This document shows, piece by piece, positions 24,609 through 32,356 of a stretch of 33,928 nt of DNA. The position numbers and the translations under genes are program-made. Source of the stretch: a virus; IMG/VR virus record IMGVR_UViG_3300008113_006596, positions 3,103 through 37,030 of that record; one strand, 5' to 3'. The notes under the pieces are model-generated. The model was not told where the DNA came from and made no database searches. It saw only the letters and a program-made list of their open reading frames with translations. Position 1 is the stretch's first letter. Each line of letters starts with the position of its first letter.

Positions 24609-27600
24609 ATGCCAATACAAGAAGGTGGAACATTCGCACCAACACAAAATATAGTAAGTCCGGGAGTTTTTACCCGTGAAAATGACCTTTCGGCACTAGC
24701 CCAAGGAGTCGCAAACATAGGTGGAGCCATAGTTGCTCCATTTGCAGACGGTCCAGCATTCTTCCCAGCAACAATTTCTGATGTTTCTACATTGGAAAGT
24801 ACATTCGGTGTAGCTGATGGAGTATACTACGGACCATATACCGCTAAAGAATATCTACAGCAACAAGGTATCGTTACCGTTGTTCGTGTAGGTGGTCTTA
24901 CTGGTTACTGGCAGAAGAATCCATTGATTGTATATGCTCAACCAGGTATATGGCAACGTGCTGGTAGTGCGGGTGCTCTACAAAGAACTAAATCATATGT
25001 ATTTGTAGATTATACTTCTACCACTGATTTAAATAGTGTATTTAACTATACACCAGCGCTCAATACTACTACTGGTATATTGACAATCAATAGTGGATCT
25101 CAATTTCTTGGTACATTTCAAGTACAAGCAGCTGAAGATCCAACTTTGAATCCAAATTCCACAAGTGGTAGTACATTGTATGCAAATAAACAAATACAAT
25201 TTACATTCTTACAACAAGCTACTTTAAGTGGTTCTGGTAAACTATTTGTATCTAGTAGCGTACAAGGTACGAATTATAGCGGATCTACAAAATTACAATA
25301 CGCTTTATCTGAAGCAGGCGGCGGAACAAACGCTGGTATAAGTGGTTCATTTGGATCAACTTCTATTTTGATTGAAAGCACAAATGGGGATCTAATTTCA
25401 TCTGATACCATTTATCTAAGAAATGCTGCTATTTCGTCATCCCGTGTAAGTGGCGGATGTAATGCACAAATATATGTTGTTGGTGTAATAAGTGGTTCAT
25501 TTGGTAAATTTACCGGTAAATTCACTCCAAGTACAGGAGTCGTTGCGGATCCATGTAATCCAAATATCGACGGCCGTCAAAATATGATATTGTCAGTATT
25601 AGCAAATACTCAAAATGCTGCTACACAATTTAGCAGTGATTATGAAGTATATGGATTTAATACTAGTACATTATCACAATTAACAAGTAGTGTATTCCCA
25701 TATAAGGGATTGATCAATCCAAATGAAAATGTTTACAATTTGGCATTGAGATATAGTTTCTCAAATCCAAATGGTAGTAATAGTTCAGGTACATACGGTT
25801 ATTATGATTTCAGTTTGAATGAAAATGATAATAACTATATCAAAGATGTATTTGGAATTGATCCAACCGTTGGAAATCCAGATAAACAAATTGCGGGTCA
25901 AAAAGTAGAAGCTGCTTACAACTATGTACTGTTCGAAGACAGTATCAAGAAGTTCGTAGCTGAAAAGACTAATGCGCTTGGTTGGAAATTGCAAATTGGT
26001 ACAAATAATCTATCAGGTAGTGCAATTGTAGGCGAACCACTTAAATTCGTAGACGAATATAGCACCAATCTAAACGCTGGCGACAGTCAATTTGGTATTA
26101 CTAATGCTTACACTCCATGGGTATACAGTCAAAAGATTGCTCCATTCAAAGGTAGTGCAAATGAAGCTGCTGTACCAACTAAGTTCCAATTGTTCAAAGC
26201 TCATACTTTGAGTGATGGTACATTGAGCAACCGCAAGTACAAGATTGAAATTAGTAATGTTAAGTTGGCAGGCACAGTACCAGGCAGTGATTGGGGTTCA
26301 TTCACACTAGGAGTTCGTGCTTACAGTGACACTGATAAAAAGCCTAAGTATTTGGAAATCTTCCAAAACTTGAATCTTGATCCAGACAGTGCAAACTTCA
26401 TTGCACGTAGAATTGGCGATAGATATGCTTATATTACTTACGCAGGTAAGATTATTCAATATGGCACTTATGCTAATTTGAGTAGATATATTAGAATCGA
26501 AATGGCAGATGTAGCTTATCCAGTTGCATGTGTACCATACGGATTTGAATCTTATACTACTCCAATCGACAGTACAGCTAGTATTTATGTACCATATGTA
26601 CAATATAGCAAAGCTAGTATCTATGGATTAGCACCAGGCAAATATCCATCTGGAACAGTATTTGGCGCCGTCCCAGGTTCAGATTCAGAAATTCAATCTC
26701 TATATCCAACCTCTTCTTTTGGAGTTGGTGTAGATAACAACACAAAACAATACTTCAACCCACTACCATATTTTGGAAGTGCTGATAGTAATGGTTTGAA
26801 TATCGACTTCGATCTTGAAGATAAGGTTTATGGTACATCTACTGCTAAATATTATGCTCAAGGTACCTCAGCATGTACTGGTTCTCTACTAGCTCCAAGT
26901 TTGAGCGGTAGTATTCCTTCAGTATATGACGCTGTAAATGAATCTACTTATGTTAAACTACGTAAATTCGTAATTGGATTCCAAGGTGGATTTGAAGGTC
27001 AATGGCCAGCAATTCCAATCAATGTAGGTAGTAACATTACCGCTGGTAATACACAAGGTCTAGATTGTACAAATATCAACAGTCCAGGTAGTATCGCATA
27101 CAAACAATGTATTGCTGCTCTAAGTAATGCTGATGAGTTTGATATCAATTTGATCGTATTGCCTGGTATCTTCCGTTCTCTACACAGTTATGTTACCGAA
27201 TTGGTAATTGATATGTGTGGAACTCGTCAAGACTGTTTCTACATCATGGATAACGTAGTATTCCCAGCAAGTAACCAAACTGTAGGATTGATCGACGCTG
27301 CTATCAACAGTGTAGCTGACATCGACAGTAATTATGTTGCCACTTATTATCCTTGGGTTAAAATCCTAGATACTAATACCAACAAGATTATCAGTGTTCC
27401 ACCTTCAGTAGTATTACCAGCAGTTTATGCTGCTAACGATAATGCTGCTGCTGAATGGTACGCTCCAGCCGGTCTAAACCGTGGTGGTATCCCACAAGCC
27501 GTACAAGTACTCGATAGAGTAACACACGGTGAACGTGATACACTATATGAAGGTCGTGTAAATCCAATCGCAGCATTCCCTGGCCAAGGTATCGTAGTTT

Positions 27601-27956
27601 GGGGTCAAAAGACTCTACAAATTCAACCAAGCGCTTTGGATCGTATCAATGTTCGTCGTTTGTTGATCAACTTGAAGAAGTTTATCGCAAGTTCAAGCAA
27701 CTACTTGGTATTCGAACAAAACGTTGCTTCTACACGTAACCGTTTCTTGAATATCGTAAATCCATATTTGGAATCGGTACAACAACGTAACGGTATCTAC
27801 GCATTCCAAGTTAAGATGGATGCTGAAAACAATACTCCTGACTTGATTGATCGTAATATTCTATATGGTCAAATCTATATCCAACCAACTAGAACTGCTG
27901 AATTCATCATACTTGACTTCAACATTCTACCAACTGGAGCAAGTTTCAACGTATAA
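24609..27956 (+). CDS. gp18: Contractile tail sheath protein (T4 gp18 type), enlarged
   Basis: This 1115-residue protein forms the contractile outer sheath of the tail. The N-terminus (residues 1-105) shows the sheath start: S-P-G-V-F-T-R-E, then a strand with G-P-A-F-F-P and V-V-R-V-G-G. The C-terminal 250 residues are the conserved sheath core: P-S-V-V-L-P-A-V-Y-A, then A-P-A-G-L-N-R-G, N-P-I-A-A-F-P-G-Q-G, W-G-Q-K-T-L, and the L-I-N-L-K-K-F-I helix. T4 gp18 has 659 residues; the extra length lies mainly at about 110-480, a Ser/Gly/Thr-rich beta region that should protrude on the sheath surface. Its arginines near the C-terminus are nearly all CGT, unlike the upstream cassette, which fits high expression. 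It has the best ribosome site here and a strong terminator behind it. Confidence 0.97.
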   Translation: MPIQEGGTFAPTQNIVSPGVFTRENDLSALAQGVANIGGAIVAPFADGPAFFPATISDVSTLESTFGVADGVYYGPYTAKEYLQQQGIVTVVRVGGLTGYWQKNPLIVYAQPGIWQRAGSAGALQRTKSYVFVDYTSTTDLNSVFNYTPALNTTTGILTINSGSQFLGTFQVQAAEDPTLNPNSTSGSTLYANKQIQFTFLQQATLSGSGKLFVSSSVQGTNYSGSTKLQYALSEAGGGTNAGISGSFGSTSILIESTNGDLISSDTIYLRNAAISSSRVSGGCNAQIYVVGVISGSFGKFTGKFTPSTGVVADPCNPNIDGRQNMILSVLANTQNAATQFSSDYEVYGFNTSTLSQLTSSVFPYKGLINPNENVYNLALRYSFSNPNGSNSSGTYGYYDFSLNENDNNYIKDVFGIDPTVGNPDKQIAGQKVEAAYNYVLFEDSIKKFVAEKTNALGWKLQIGTNNLSGSAIVGEPLKFVDEYSTNLNAGDSQFGITNAYTPWVYSQKIAPFKGSANEAAVPTKFQLFKAHTLSDGTLSNRKYKIEISNVKLAGTVPGSDWGSFTLGVRAYSDTDKKPKYLEIFQNLNLDPDSANFIARRIGDRYAYITYAGKIIQYGTYANLSRYIRIEMADVAYPVACVPYGFESYTTPIDSTASIYVPYVQYSKASIYGLAPGKYPSGTVFGAVPGSDSEIQSLYPTSSFGVGVDNNTKQYFNPLPYFGSADSNGLNIDFDLEDKVYGTSTAKYYAQGTSACTGSLLAPSLSGSIPSVYDAVNESTYVKLRKFVIGFQGGFEGQWPAIPINVGSNITAGNTQGLDCTNINSPGSIAYKQCIAALSNADEFDINLIVLPGIFRSLHSYVTELVIDMCGTRQDCFYIMDNVVFPASNQTVGLIDAAINSVADIDSNYVATYYPWVKILDTNTNKIISVPPSVVLPAVYAANDNAAAEWYAPAGLNRGGIPQAVQVLDRVTHGERDTLYEGRVNPIAAFPGQGIVVWGQKTLQIQPSALDRINVRRLLINLKKFIASSSNYLVFEQNVASTRNRFLNIVNPYLESVQQRNGIYAFQVKMDAENNTPDLIDRNILYGQIYIQPTRTAEFIILDFNILPTGASFNV

Positions 27957-27979
27957 GTTGAGTTAAACGCAATAACGAA

Positions 27980-28007
27980 CCCCACTTAGAAATAAGTGGG
28001 GTTTTTT
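27980..28007 (+). terminator. Rho-independent terminator after the sheath gene
   Basis: A nine-base-pair perfect stem (27980-27988 with 27993-28001), a GAAA tetraloop and six T residues (28002-28007) follow 23 bases after the sheath stop. It is the only strong intrinsic terminator seen in the window and isolates the sheath message from the packaging genes. Confidence 0.95.
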
Positions 28008-28030
28008 ATTTGATTGGTATATTTATATTT

Positions 28031-28321
28031 ATGATACTATTAACACGAATCGTTGAAGATTTAACTAAACCACAAGTTAAAGAAAACGTAGACCCATCTC
28101 TTTTAAAATTAATCGATGAAGTAATTGACGATACAAATGTTTTAGTTGTTAATAATTTAAAGATGATAAAAGATATTATATCAAACGAACCCATCGATAA
28201 AGCAAAGTTAGACGTAGCATTAAGTAATTATAAAAGATATTTTAATAGAGACAATGGCGGTACACCTGAAGTTATTCGTGGGATGACCATGCAAAGTAAA
28301 TTAGAAGATCTAACCAAATGA
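28031..28321 (+). CDS. Hypothetical small protein
   Basis: This 96-residue protein is not recognised. The ATG at 28031 is chosen because the in-frame TTG 21 bases upstream (28010) lies just behind the terminator T-tract. The sequence is mainly helical and charged (I-D-E-V-I-D-D, K-A-K-L-D-V-A-L-S-N-Y-K-R-Y-F), with no cysteine, signal or membrane segment. A TATTTATA element at 28020-28027 immediately precedes the start and may be its promoter. The gene overlaps the next by four bases (ATGA), so it is translated together with the flavodoxin-like protein. A small regulatory or structural partner is possible, but nothing in the sequence decides this. Confidence 0.6.
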   Translation: MILLTRIVEDLTKPQVKENVDPSLLKLIDEVIDDTNVLVVNNLKMIKDIISNEPIDKAKLDVALSNYKRYFNRDNGGTPEVIRGMTMQSKLEDLTK

Positions 28322-29103
28322 TTAGTTTATCTGACCTATTATTAGAAGCAAAACTTCCTCAAAGTGAGCAAGACATGGATCTTTATGCTCGTAAATACAA
28401 GAAGACTATAGACTATTTACGAACTAAAAATAAAGTATTATTGCTTACAACTAGTAATAGATGGAGTAAACATAAAGATGATGTTCCCAAGAGTACACAA
28501 TTAGCAATTAAAATACAAGAACTATTAGGTAAAGAGAAAGTAACACTAATAGAAGTACCCAGTTTAAATATAGCTCCATGTGAAGGTAATGTAAGTAGTA
28601 ATATGAAATATGGAGGAAATCACTGCGGTGCAGCAGGCGCTTTATTAAAAGATAAAGATAAAAATCCAAGTGGATATCATCGTTGTTGGGCTAGTTTAAA
28701 TGAAAAAGGAGATGAACTTTGGAAGATTACCAAAGAATTGTTTGAAAGTGACTGTGTTGTATTTTTTGCTAGTATAAGATGGGGACAAGCAAATGGATAC
28801 TACCAAAAGTTAATTGAGAGATTGACTTGGATTGAAAACAGACATTCCACGATGGGAGAAAAGAATATAGTAAAAGATATTGAAGCTGGATTTATTGCGG
28901 TTGGTCAAAACTGGCACGGAAAACAAGTTGTAGATACACAAAAATTTGTGCTTGGTGAATATTATAAATTTCAAACTCCAGATCAATTATTTTGGAACTG
29001 GCAGTTTACACAAGATGATACAGACGAAACCAAACGATCCTATGATAAAGCAATTAGAGTATTTGATAAAACATTTTTAAAACCATATGATAAAGCTGAA
29101 TAA
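28318..29103 (+). CDS. Flavodoxin-like NAD(P)H-dependent oxidoreductase
   Basis: This 261-residue protein resembles the NADPH-dependent FMN reductase/flavodoxin-fold family. A first strand K-V-L-L-L-T-T-S-N-R at about residues 39-48 should hold the FMN phosphate. C-V-V-F-F-A-S-I-R-W-G-Q-A-N-G-Y-Y-Q-K-L-I-E-R at about 144-166 matches the family's 'P-x-W-x-G-x-x-K-x-x-D-R' region. Extra features are a 30-residue insertion with three Cys (in A-P-C-E-G, H-C-G-A-A-G and H-R-C-W) and a Trp-rich tail. It overlaps both neighbours by 4 and 17 bases. A redox enzyme inside a packaging operon is unusual; it may serve nucleotide or cofactor metabolism, or thiol chemistry. The substrate is unknown. Confidence 0.7.
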   Translation: MISLSDLLLEAKLPQSEQDMDLYARKYKKTIDYLRTKNKVLLLTTSNRWSKHKDDVPKSTQLAIKIQELLGKEKVTLIEVPSLNIAPCEGNVSSNMKYGGNHCGAAGALLKDKDKNPSGYHRCWASLNEKGDELWKITKELFESDCVVFFASIRWGQANGYYQKLIERLTWIENRHSTMGEKNIVKDIEAGFIAVGQNWHGKQVVDTQKFVLGEYYKFQTPDQLFWNWQFTQDDTDETKRSYDKAIRVFDKTFLKPYDKAE

Positions 29104-30121
29104 TATTTTAAATGAAGTAATACAAGAAGGCGGTGCCGGAGGTCATATGGCACATCCATTTGATTTTGTCAATACAGGCGCAAAATTAGTTGACGTATTT
29201 TCAAAAGCAGTCAAATCACTAAAACAAGGCGCTGGTAGTGTAAAAATTGATGGTGTAAATGCTAGTATTCGTCTTGTGAATGGTCAATTTGTGATGGATC
29301 GTGGTAGTGCAAAGCCATTGGATCTTAAAGGAATGAGACCCGAAGATCTAGAAACAAGATTTGGAACTGGACATGGATTTATTAACATAGGAACAAATGT
29401 TATTAACATATTTGACGAAGCAATTCCATCTACAAGATCTGAATTAAAGACATTAGGATTGTTGGATAATCCAAATATACTATTTAACGTTGAATATGTA
29501 GAAGGTCAAACCAATGTTTTGGGATATGGTGAAATTGGAAACTTTTTAGCTATTCATGGATTAAAAGAAATTAAACCAAAAACATTTGGTAAAGACGGTA
29601 GTGTTAAATCAAGAGAAGCAGTTGAAATACCATATGACAAATCAGCAATGCAATCTTATATCAATAAATTAAATAAGGTTGCTATGAAACGTGGTTTTAA
29701 AGTGTTGGGTAGCATTGACACTACTTTCAAATCAGAACCAAAACTAGCTAGTGTTTTAACACAACCAGTTACATTGTATCCAACGGGTGAAGCTGTAACT
29801 AAGTCTCTAAAAGATTGGTTGAAAGGATTAAAGTTTAAAACTCCACTTATTACCCGCGAACAATTTTTGAAAGCAGTTGATAGTAAAAATATTAGCCAGG
29901 ATTTTCCAGGTCAAGATATAAATAAAATAGTTAATGATACAATCGTTTATTTAACCACAATTAAATTAGGCGACGAAGTGTTGAGAAATGCTACAAGTGA
30001 AATCGGAGATTTGGATAAACACGAAGGAATTGTGGTAAGAGATTCTAGTATTTACGGAAATCCATTTAAAATTACAGGAAGTTTTATTATAAAAGGTCTC
30101 GGCAGCAAGTTTAAGAAATAA
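29087..30121 (+). CDS. Covalent nucleotidyltransferase (DNA/RNA ligase-like) protein
   Basis: This 344-residue protein carries the motif order of ATP-dependent ligases and capping enzymes. Motif I is K-I-D-G with the candidate AMP-accepting Lys53 and Asp55. N-V-E-Y-V-E-G with Glu136 fits motif III. H-E-G-I-V-V-R-D with Glu313 fits motif IV. Lys328 and Lys336 near the end (F-K-I-T, F-I-I-K) fit motif V. A distinctive N-terminal E-G-G-A-G-G-H-M-A-H-P-F-D precedes them, which I have seen in uncharacterised phage proteins. It likely seals or adenylylates a nucleic acid end, perhaps in DNA or tRNA repair. The gene overlaps the oxidoreductase gene by 17 bases and lies 18 bases before the zinc/coiled-coil gene. 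DNA versus RNA specificity cannot be read from sequence. Confidence 0.7.
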   Translation: MIKLNNILNEVIQEGGAGGHMAHPFDFVNTGAKLVDVFSKAVKSLKQGAGSVKIDGVNASIRLVNGQFVMDRGSAKPLDLKGMRPEDLETRFGTGHGFINIGTNVINIFDEAIPSTRSELKTLGLLDNPNILFNVEYVEGQTNVLGYGEIGNFLAIHGLKEIKPKTFGKDGSVKSREAVEIPYDKSAMQSYINKLNKVAMKRGFKVLGSIDTTFKSEPKLASVLTQPVTLYPTGEAVTKSLKDWLKGLKFKTPLITREQFLKAVDSKNISQDFPGQDINKIVNDTIVYLTTIKLGDEVLRNATSEIGDLDKHEGIVVRDSSIYGNPFKITGSFIIKGLGSKFKK

Positions 30122-30139
30122 ATTAAATACGTATTTGTT

Positions 30140-30781
30140 ATGAAAAAAGCATCAGGTAAAAGTAATCTGGGTATTGTTAAAGATTACCTAGAAGGTAATC
30201 GTCCATTCGTACAAGTTGGTTATGATCCCAATTTGGAAAACGGTAAACGTAAAGAAGGTGAACAATGGGAGGATAGTCAAGGTCGTAAATGGATTTGGAA
30301 AAATGGTAGTAAACGTAGAGTTCCAAAACGAGCGATGATTATCAACGAACAACGTTGTAAGAAATGTAATATGGATGTTCGTTGGGGTAATTACTTAGAT
30401 GATAGAGTTTGGCCAAAAACAGGATATTGTTATGATTGTTTTGTAAACTTTCAAACCGAATTGAAGATGATGGGAATGTTTGAAGTATATAATGAACTTC
30501 AAGATCTTAAAAATGAACGTAGTATTTTGGAAGACTATAAGAAAAAGTTTGAAGAAAGTCAAAAGTTTTGTCAAGAAAATCAAGGTAAACCGGTAGAGTT
30601 CTTAGAAGAAGATGGTTCGTTTGAACGTTGGGAAGGCGTACAAGATTATACTAAAATACTTGAGGATGTAACCAATGATTTAATTAAAATCAACGACGGT
30701 TTAACTGAAATTAATGCTAAGATAAAAGATTACGAAGAGAAATATGAGTCAGCCAAATCTAAGAGAAATAATAAAAAGTGA
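30140..30781 (+). CDS. Zinc-ribbon and coiled-coil protein, candidate small terminase or packaging factor
   Basis: This 213-residue protein has a basic N-terminus with W-E-D-S-Q-G-R-K-W-I-W-K, then a four-Cys zinc site (C-K-K-C near residue 73 and C-Y-D-C near residue 97). A long, highly charged coiled coil from about residue 112 to the end is broken by a short Gly/Glu/Trp segment near 150-165. Its stop overlaps the terminase start by 38 bases, so the two are tightly coupled. In T4-like phages the small terminase (gp16) sits just before gp17 and has a coiled coil, which makes this the positional candidate. The zinc ribbon is not a feature of T4 gp16, so the assignment is inference. Confidence 0.6.
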   Translation: MKKASGKSNLGIVKDYLEGNRPFVQVGYDPNLENGKRKEGEQWEDSQGRKWIWKNGSKRRVPKRAMIINEQRCKKCNMDVRWGNYLDDRVWPKTGYCYDCFVNFQTELKMMGMFEVYNELQDLKNERSILEDYKKKFEESQKFCQENQGKPVEFLEEDGSFERWEGVQDYTKILEDVTNDLIKINDGLTEINAKIKDYEEKYESAKSKRNNKK

Positions 30782-32333
30782 ATATAAGAAGTGTATAGAA
30801 GATCCTATATACTTCATGAAAAAATACGTTAAAATCCAACATCCTATCAGAGGCACCGTTGGATTTGAACTATATCCATTCCAAGAAGAGGCTTTACAAG
30901 ATTTCGTTGATAATCAGTTAAACATCGTTCTTAAAAGCCGTCAGATGGGTATTAGTACTCTTACAGCGGCTTATAGTTTGTGGTTAATGACATTCCACAA
31001 CGATAAGAATATTCTTTGTATTAGTATTACACAAGAAACCGCAAAAGAAATTGTTACCAAAGTTAGATTTGCTAACGATAACTTGCCATCTTGGTTAAAA
31101 GTACCATGTGTGGAAGACAATCGTTTGTCACTTCGTTTAAAGAATGGATCACAAATCAAAGCAGTATCCTCTGCTGGTACAGCTGGTCGTTCATCAGCAC
31201 TATCGTTACTAATCATTGACGAAGCTGCATTCATCGATGGTATTGAAGAAATCTGGTTGTCAGCACAATATACACTATCTACTGGCGGTAGAGCTATTAT
31301 ATTGAGTACGCCAAACGGTGTAGGTAATTTCTTCCATAAAACGTGGGTAGAAGCTGAAGAAGGCAAGAATAATTTCAAGACTATAAGATTGCCATGGCAT
31401 TTACATCCAGAAAGAGACCAAGTTTGGAGAGATAAACAAACAGAACTATCAGGTGCAAAAGGTGCAGCACAAGAATGTGATTGCGACTTTAGTACATCTG
31501 GTAATCAAGTTGTGAGTGTAGATGTTCTTGAGTTTTATAAACAGACTTATTTGAAAGATCCCATAGAAAAACGAGGTAACAATCAAGATTTATGGATATG
31601 GGATTATCCAAATTATAGTAGAAATTATCTATTAACGGCAGACTGCGCTAGAGGTGACGGAGGAGATTTCAGTGCATTTCATGTAATCGATGTTGAAACC
31701 ATGGAACAAGTTGCTGAATACAAAGGACAATTAACTACTAAAGATTATGGAAATCTATTGGTTAGCGTTGCAACGGAGTATAACAATGCTTTATTGGTCG
31801 TAGAAAATAATAACGTAGGATGGGGAACACTTCAACAAATTATAGATAGAGATTACCAGAATACATTTTATAGCGCAACAGATCTTACTATTGTAGATGT
31901 AGAGAAATCATATAGTAATAAGTTAAATACTCAAGATAAAAAATTAGTTGCGGGATTTACTACAACCAGTAAAAACAGACCATTAATCGTAAGTAATTTA
32001 GAGTTATTCTTCAGACAAAAACAAGTTATTATGAAGTCTAGAAGATTGTTTGAAGAACTAAATGTGTTTATATGGAACGGACCTAAAGCCGAGGCAATGA
32101 GAGGTTATAATGATGACTTAGTGATGTCTATGGGCATTGGTTTGTGGGTGCGTGAAACTGCACTAAGACTTAGAAATGATCAAATTGCTTATAATAAAGC
32201 AATGATCTCAAAGATATCAAAAGTCTCTAGTCCAGTTATTATGCATAAAGATGTAAGTCCTATTGCCGATCATCATAAGACAATGGATTTTACCGTAAAT
32301 GATAAAAAAGAAAGTTTAACTTGGTTGTTGTAA
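30744..32333 (+). CDS. gp17: Large terminase subunit (T4 gp17 type)
   Basis: This 529-residue protein is the DNA-packaging motor and headful nuclease. The ATPase domain has Y-P-F-Q-E near residue 44, a P-loop K-S-R-Q-M-G-I-S-T at 64-72, and Walker B L-L-I-I-D-E-A-A with Asp159-Glu160, followed by the I-L-S-T-P coupling motif. The nuclease domain (RNase H fold) has Asp300 (T-A-D-C-A-R-G-D), Glu354 (V-V-E-N-N-N) and Asp457-Asp458 (Y-N-D-D-L-V). The P-loop has Ile where T4 gp17 has the usual Lys; Lys64 at the loop start may take its place, as in lambda-type terminases. It starts inside the zinc/coiled-coil gene and is followed 23 bases later by the portal, its docking partner. Confidence 0.97.
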   Translation: MSQPNLREIIKSEYKKCIEDPIYFMKKYVKIQHPIRGTVGFELYPFQEEALQDFVDNQLNIVLKSRQMGISTLTAAYSLWLMTFHNDKNILCISITQETAKEIVTKVRFANDNLPSWLKVPCVEDNRLSLRLKNGSQIKAVSSAGTAGRSSALSLLIIDEAAFIDGIEEIWLSAQYTLSTGGRAIILSTPNGVGNFFHKTWVEAEEGKNNFKTIRLPWHLHPERDQVWRDKQTELSGAKGAAQECDCDFSTSGNQVVSVDVLEFYKQTYLKDPIEKRGNNQDLWIWDYPNYSRNYLLTADCARGDGGDFSAFHVIDVETMEQVAEYKGQLTTKDYGNLLVSVATEYNNALLVVENNNVGWGTLQQIIDRDYQNTFYSATDLTIVDVEKSYSNKLNTQDKKLVAGFTTTSKNRPLIVSNLELFFRQKQVIMKSRRLFEELNVFIWNGPKAEAMRGYNDDLVMSMGIGLWVRETALRLRNDQIAYNKAMISKISKVSSPVIMHKDVSPIADHHKTMDFTVNDKKESLTWLL

Positions 32334-32356
32334 ATACTTATATAGTAGAATAATAT

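Noticed and set aside
25338-25504. Exact 17-base direct repeat in the sheath gene as a mobile-element or recombination site
   Set aside because: It codes for the same short strand in frame both times, so protein repetition explains it.
26307-26603. Minus-strand open frame inside the sheath gene, and similar ones elsewhere
   Set aside because: They are antisense shadows of conserved + strand genes, with skewed composition and no recognisable motif.
28010-28012. TTG start for the small gene after the sheath
   Set aside because: It lies immediately behind the T-tract of a strong terminator; the ATG at 28031 is better placed.
30971-31378. 135-residue minus-strand open frame inside the terminase gene
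   Set aside because: It is opposite the conserved terminase ATPase core, has no motif and no upstream signals.
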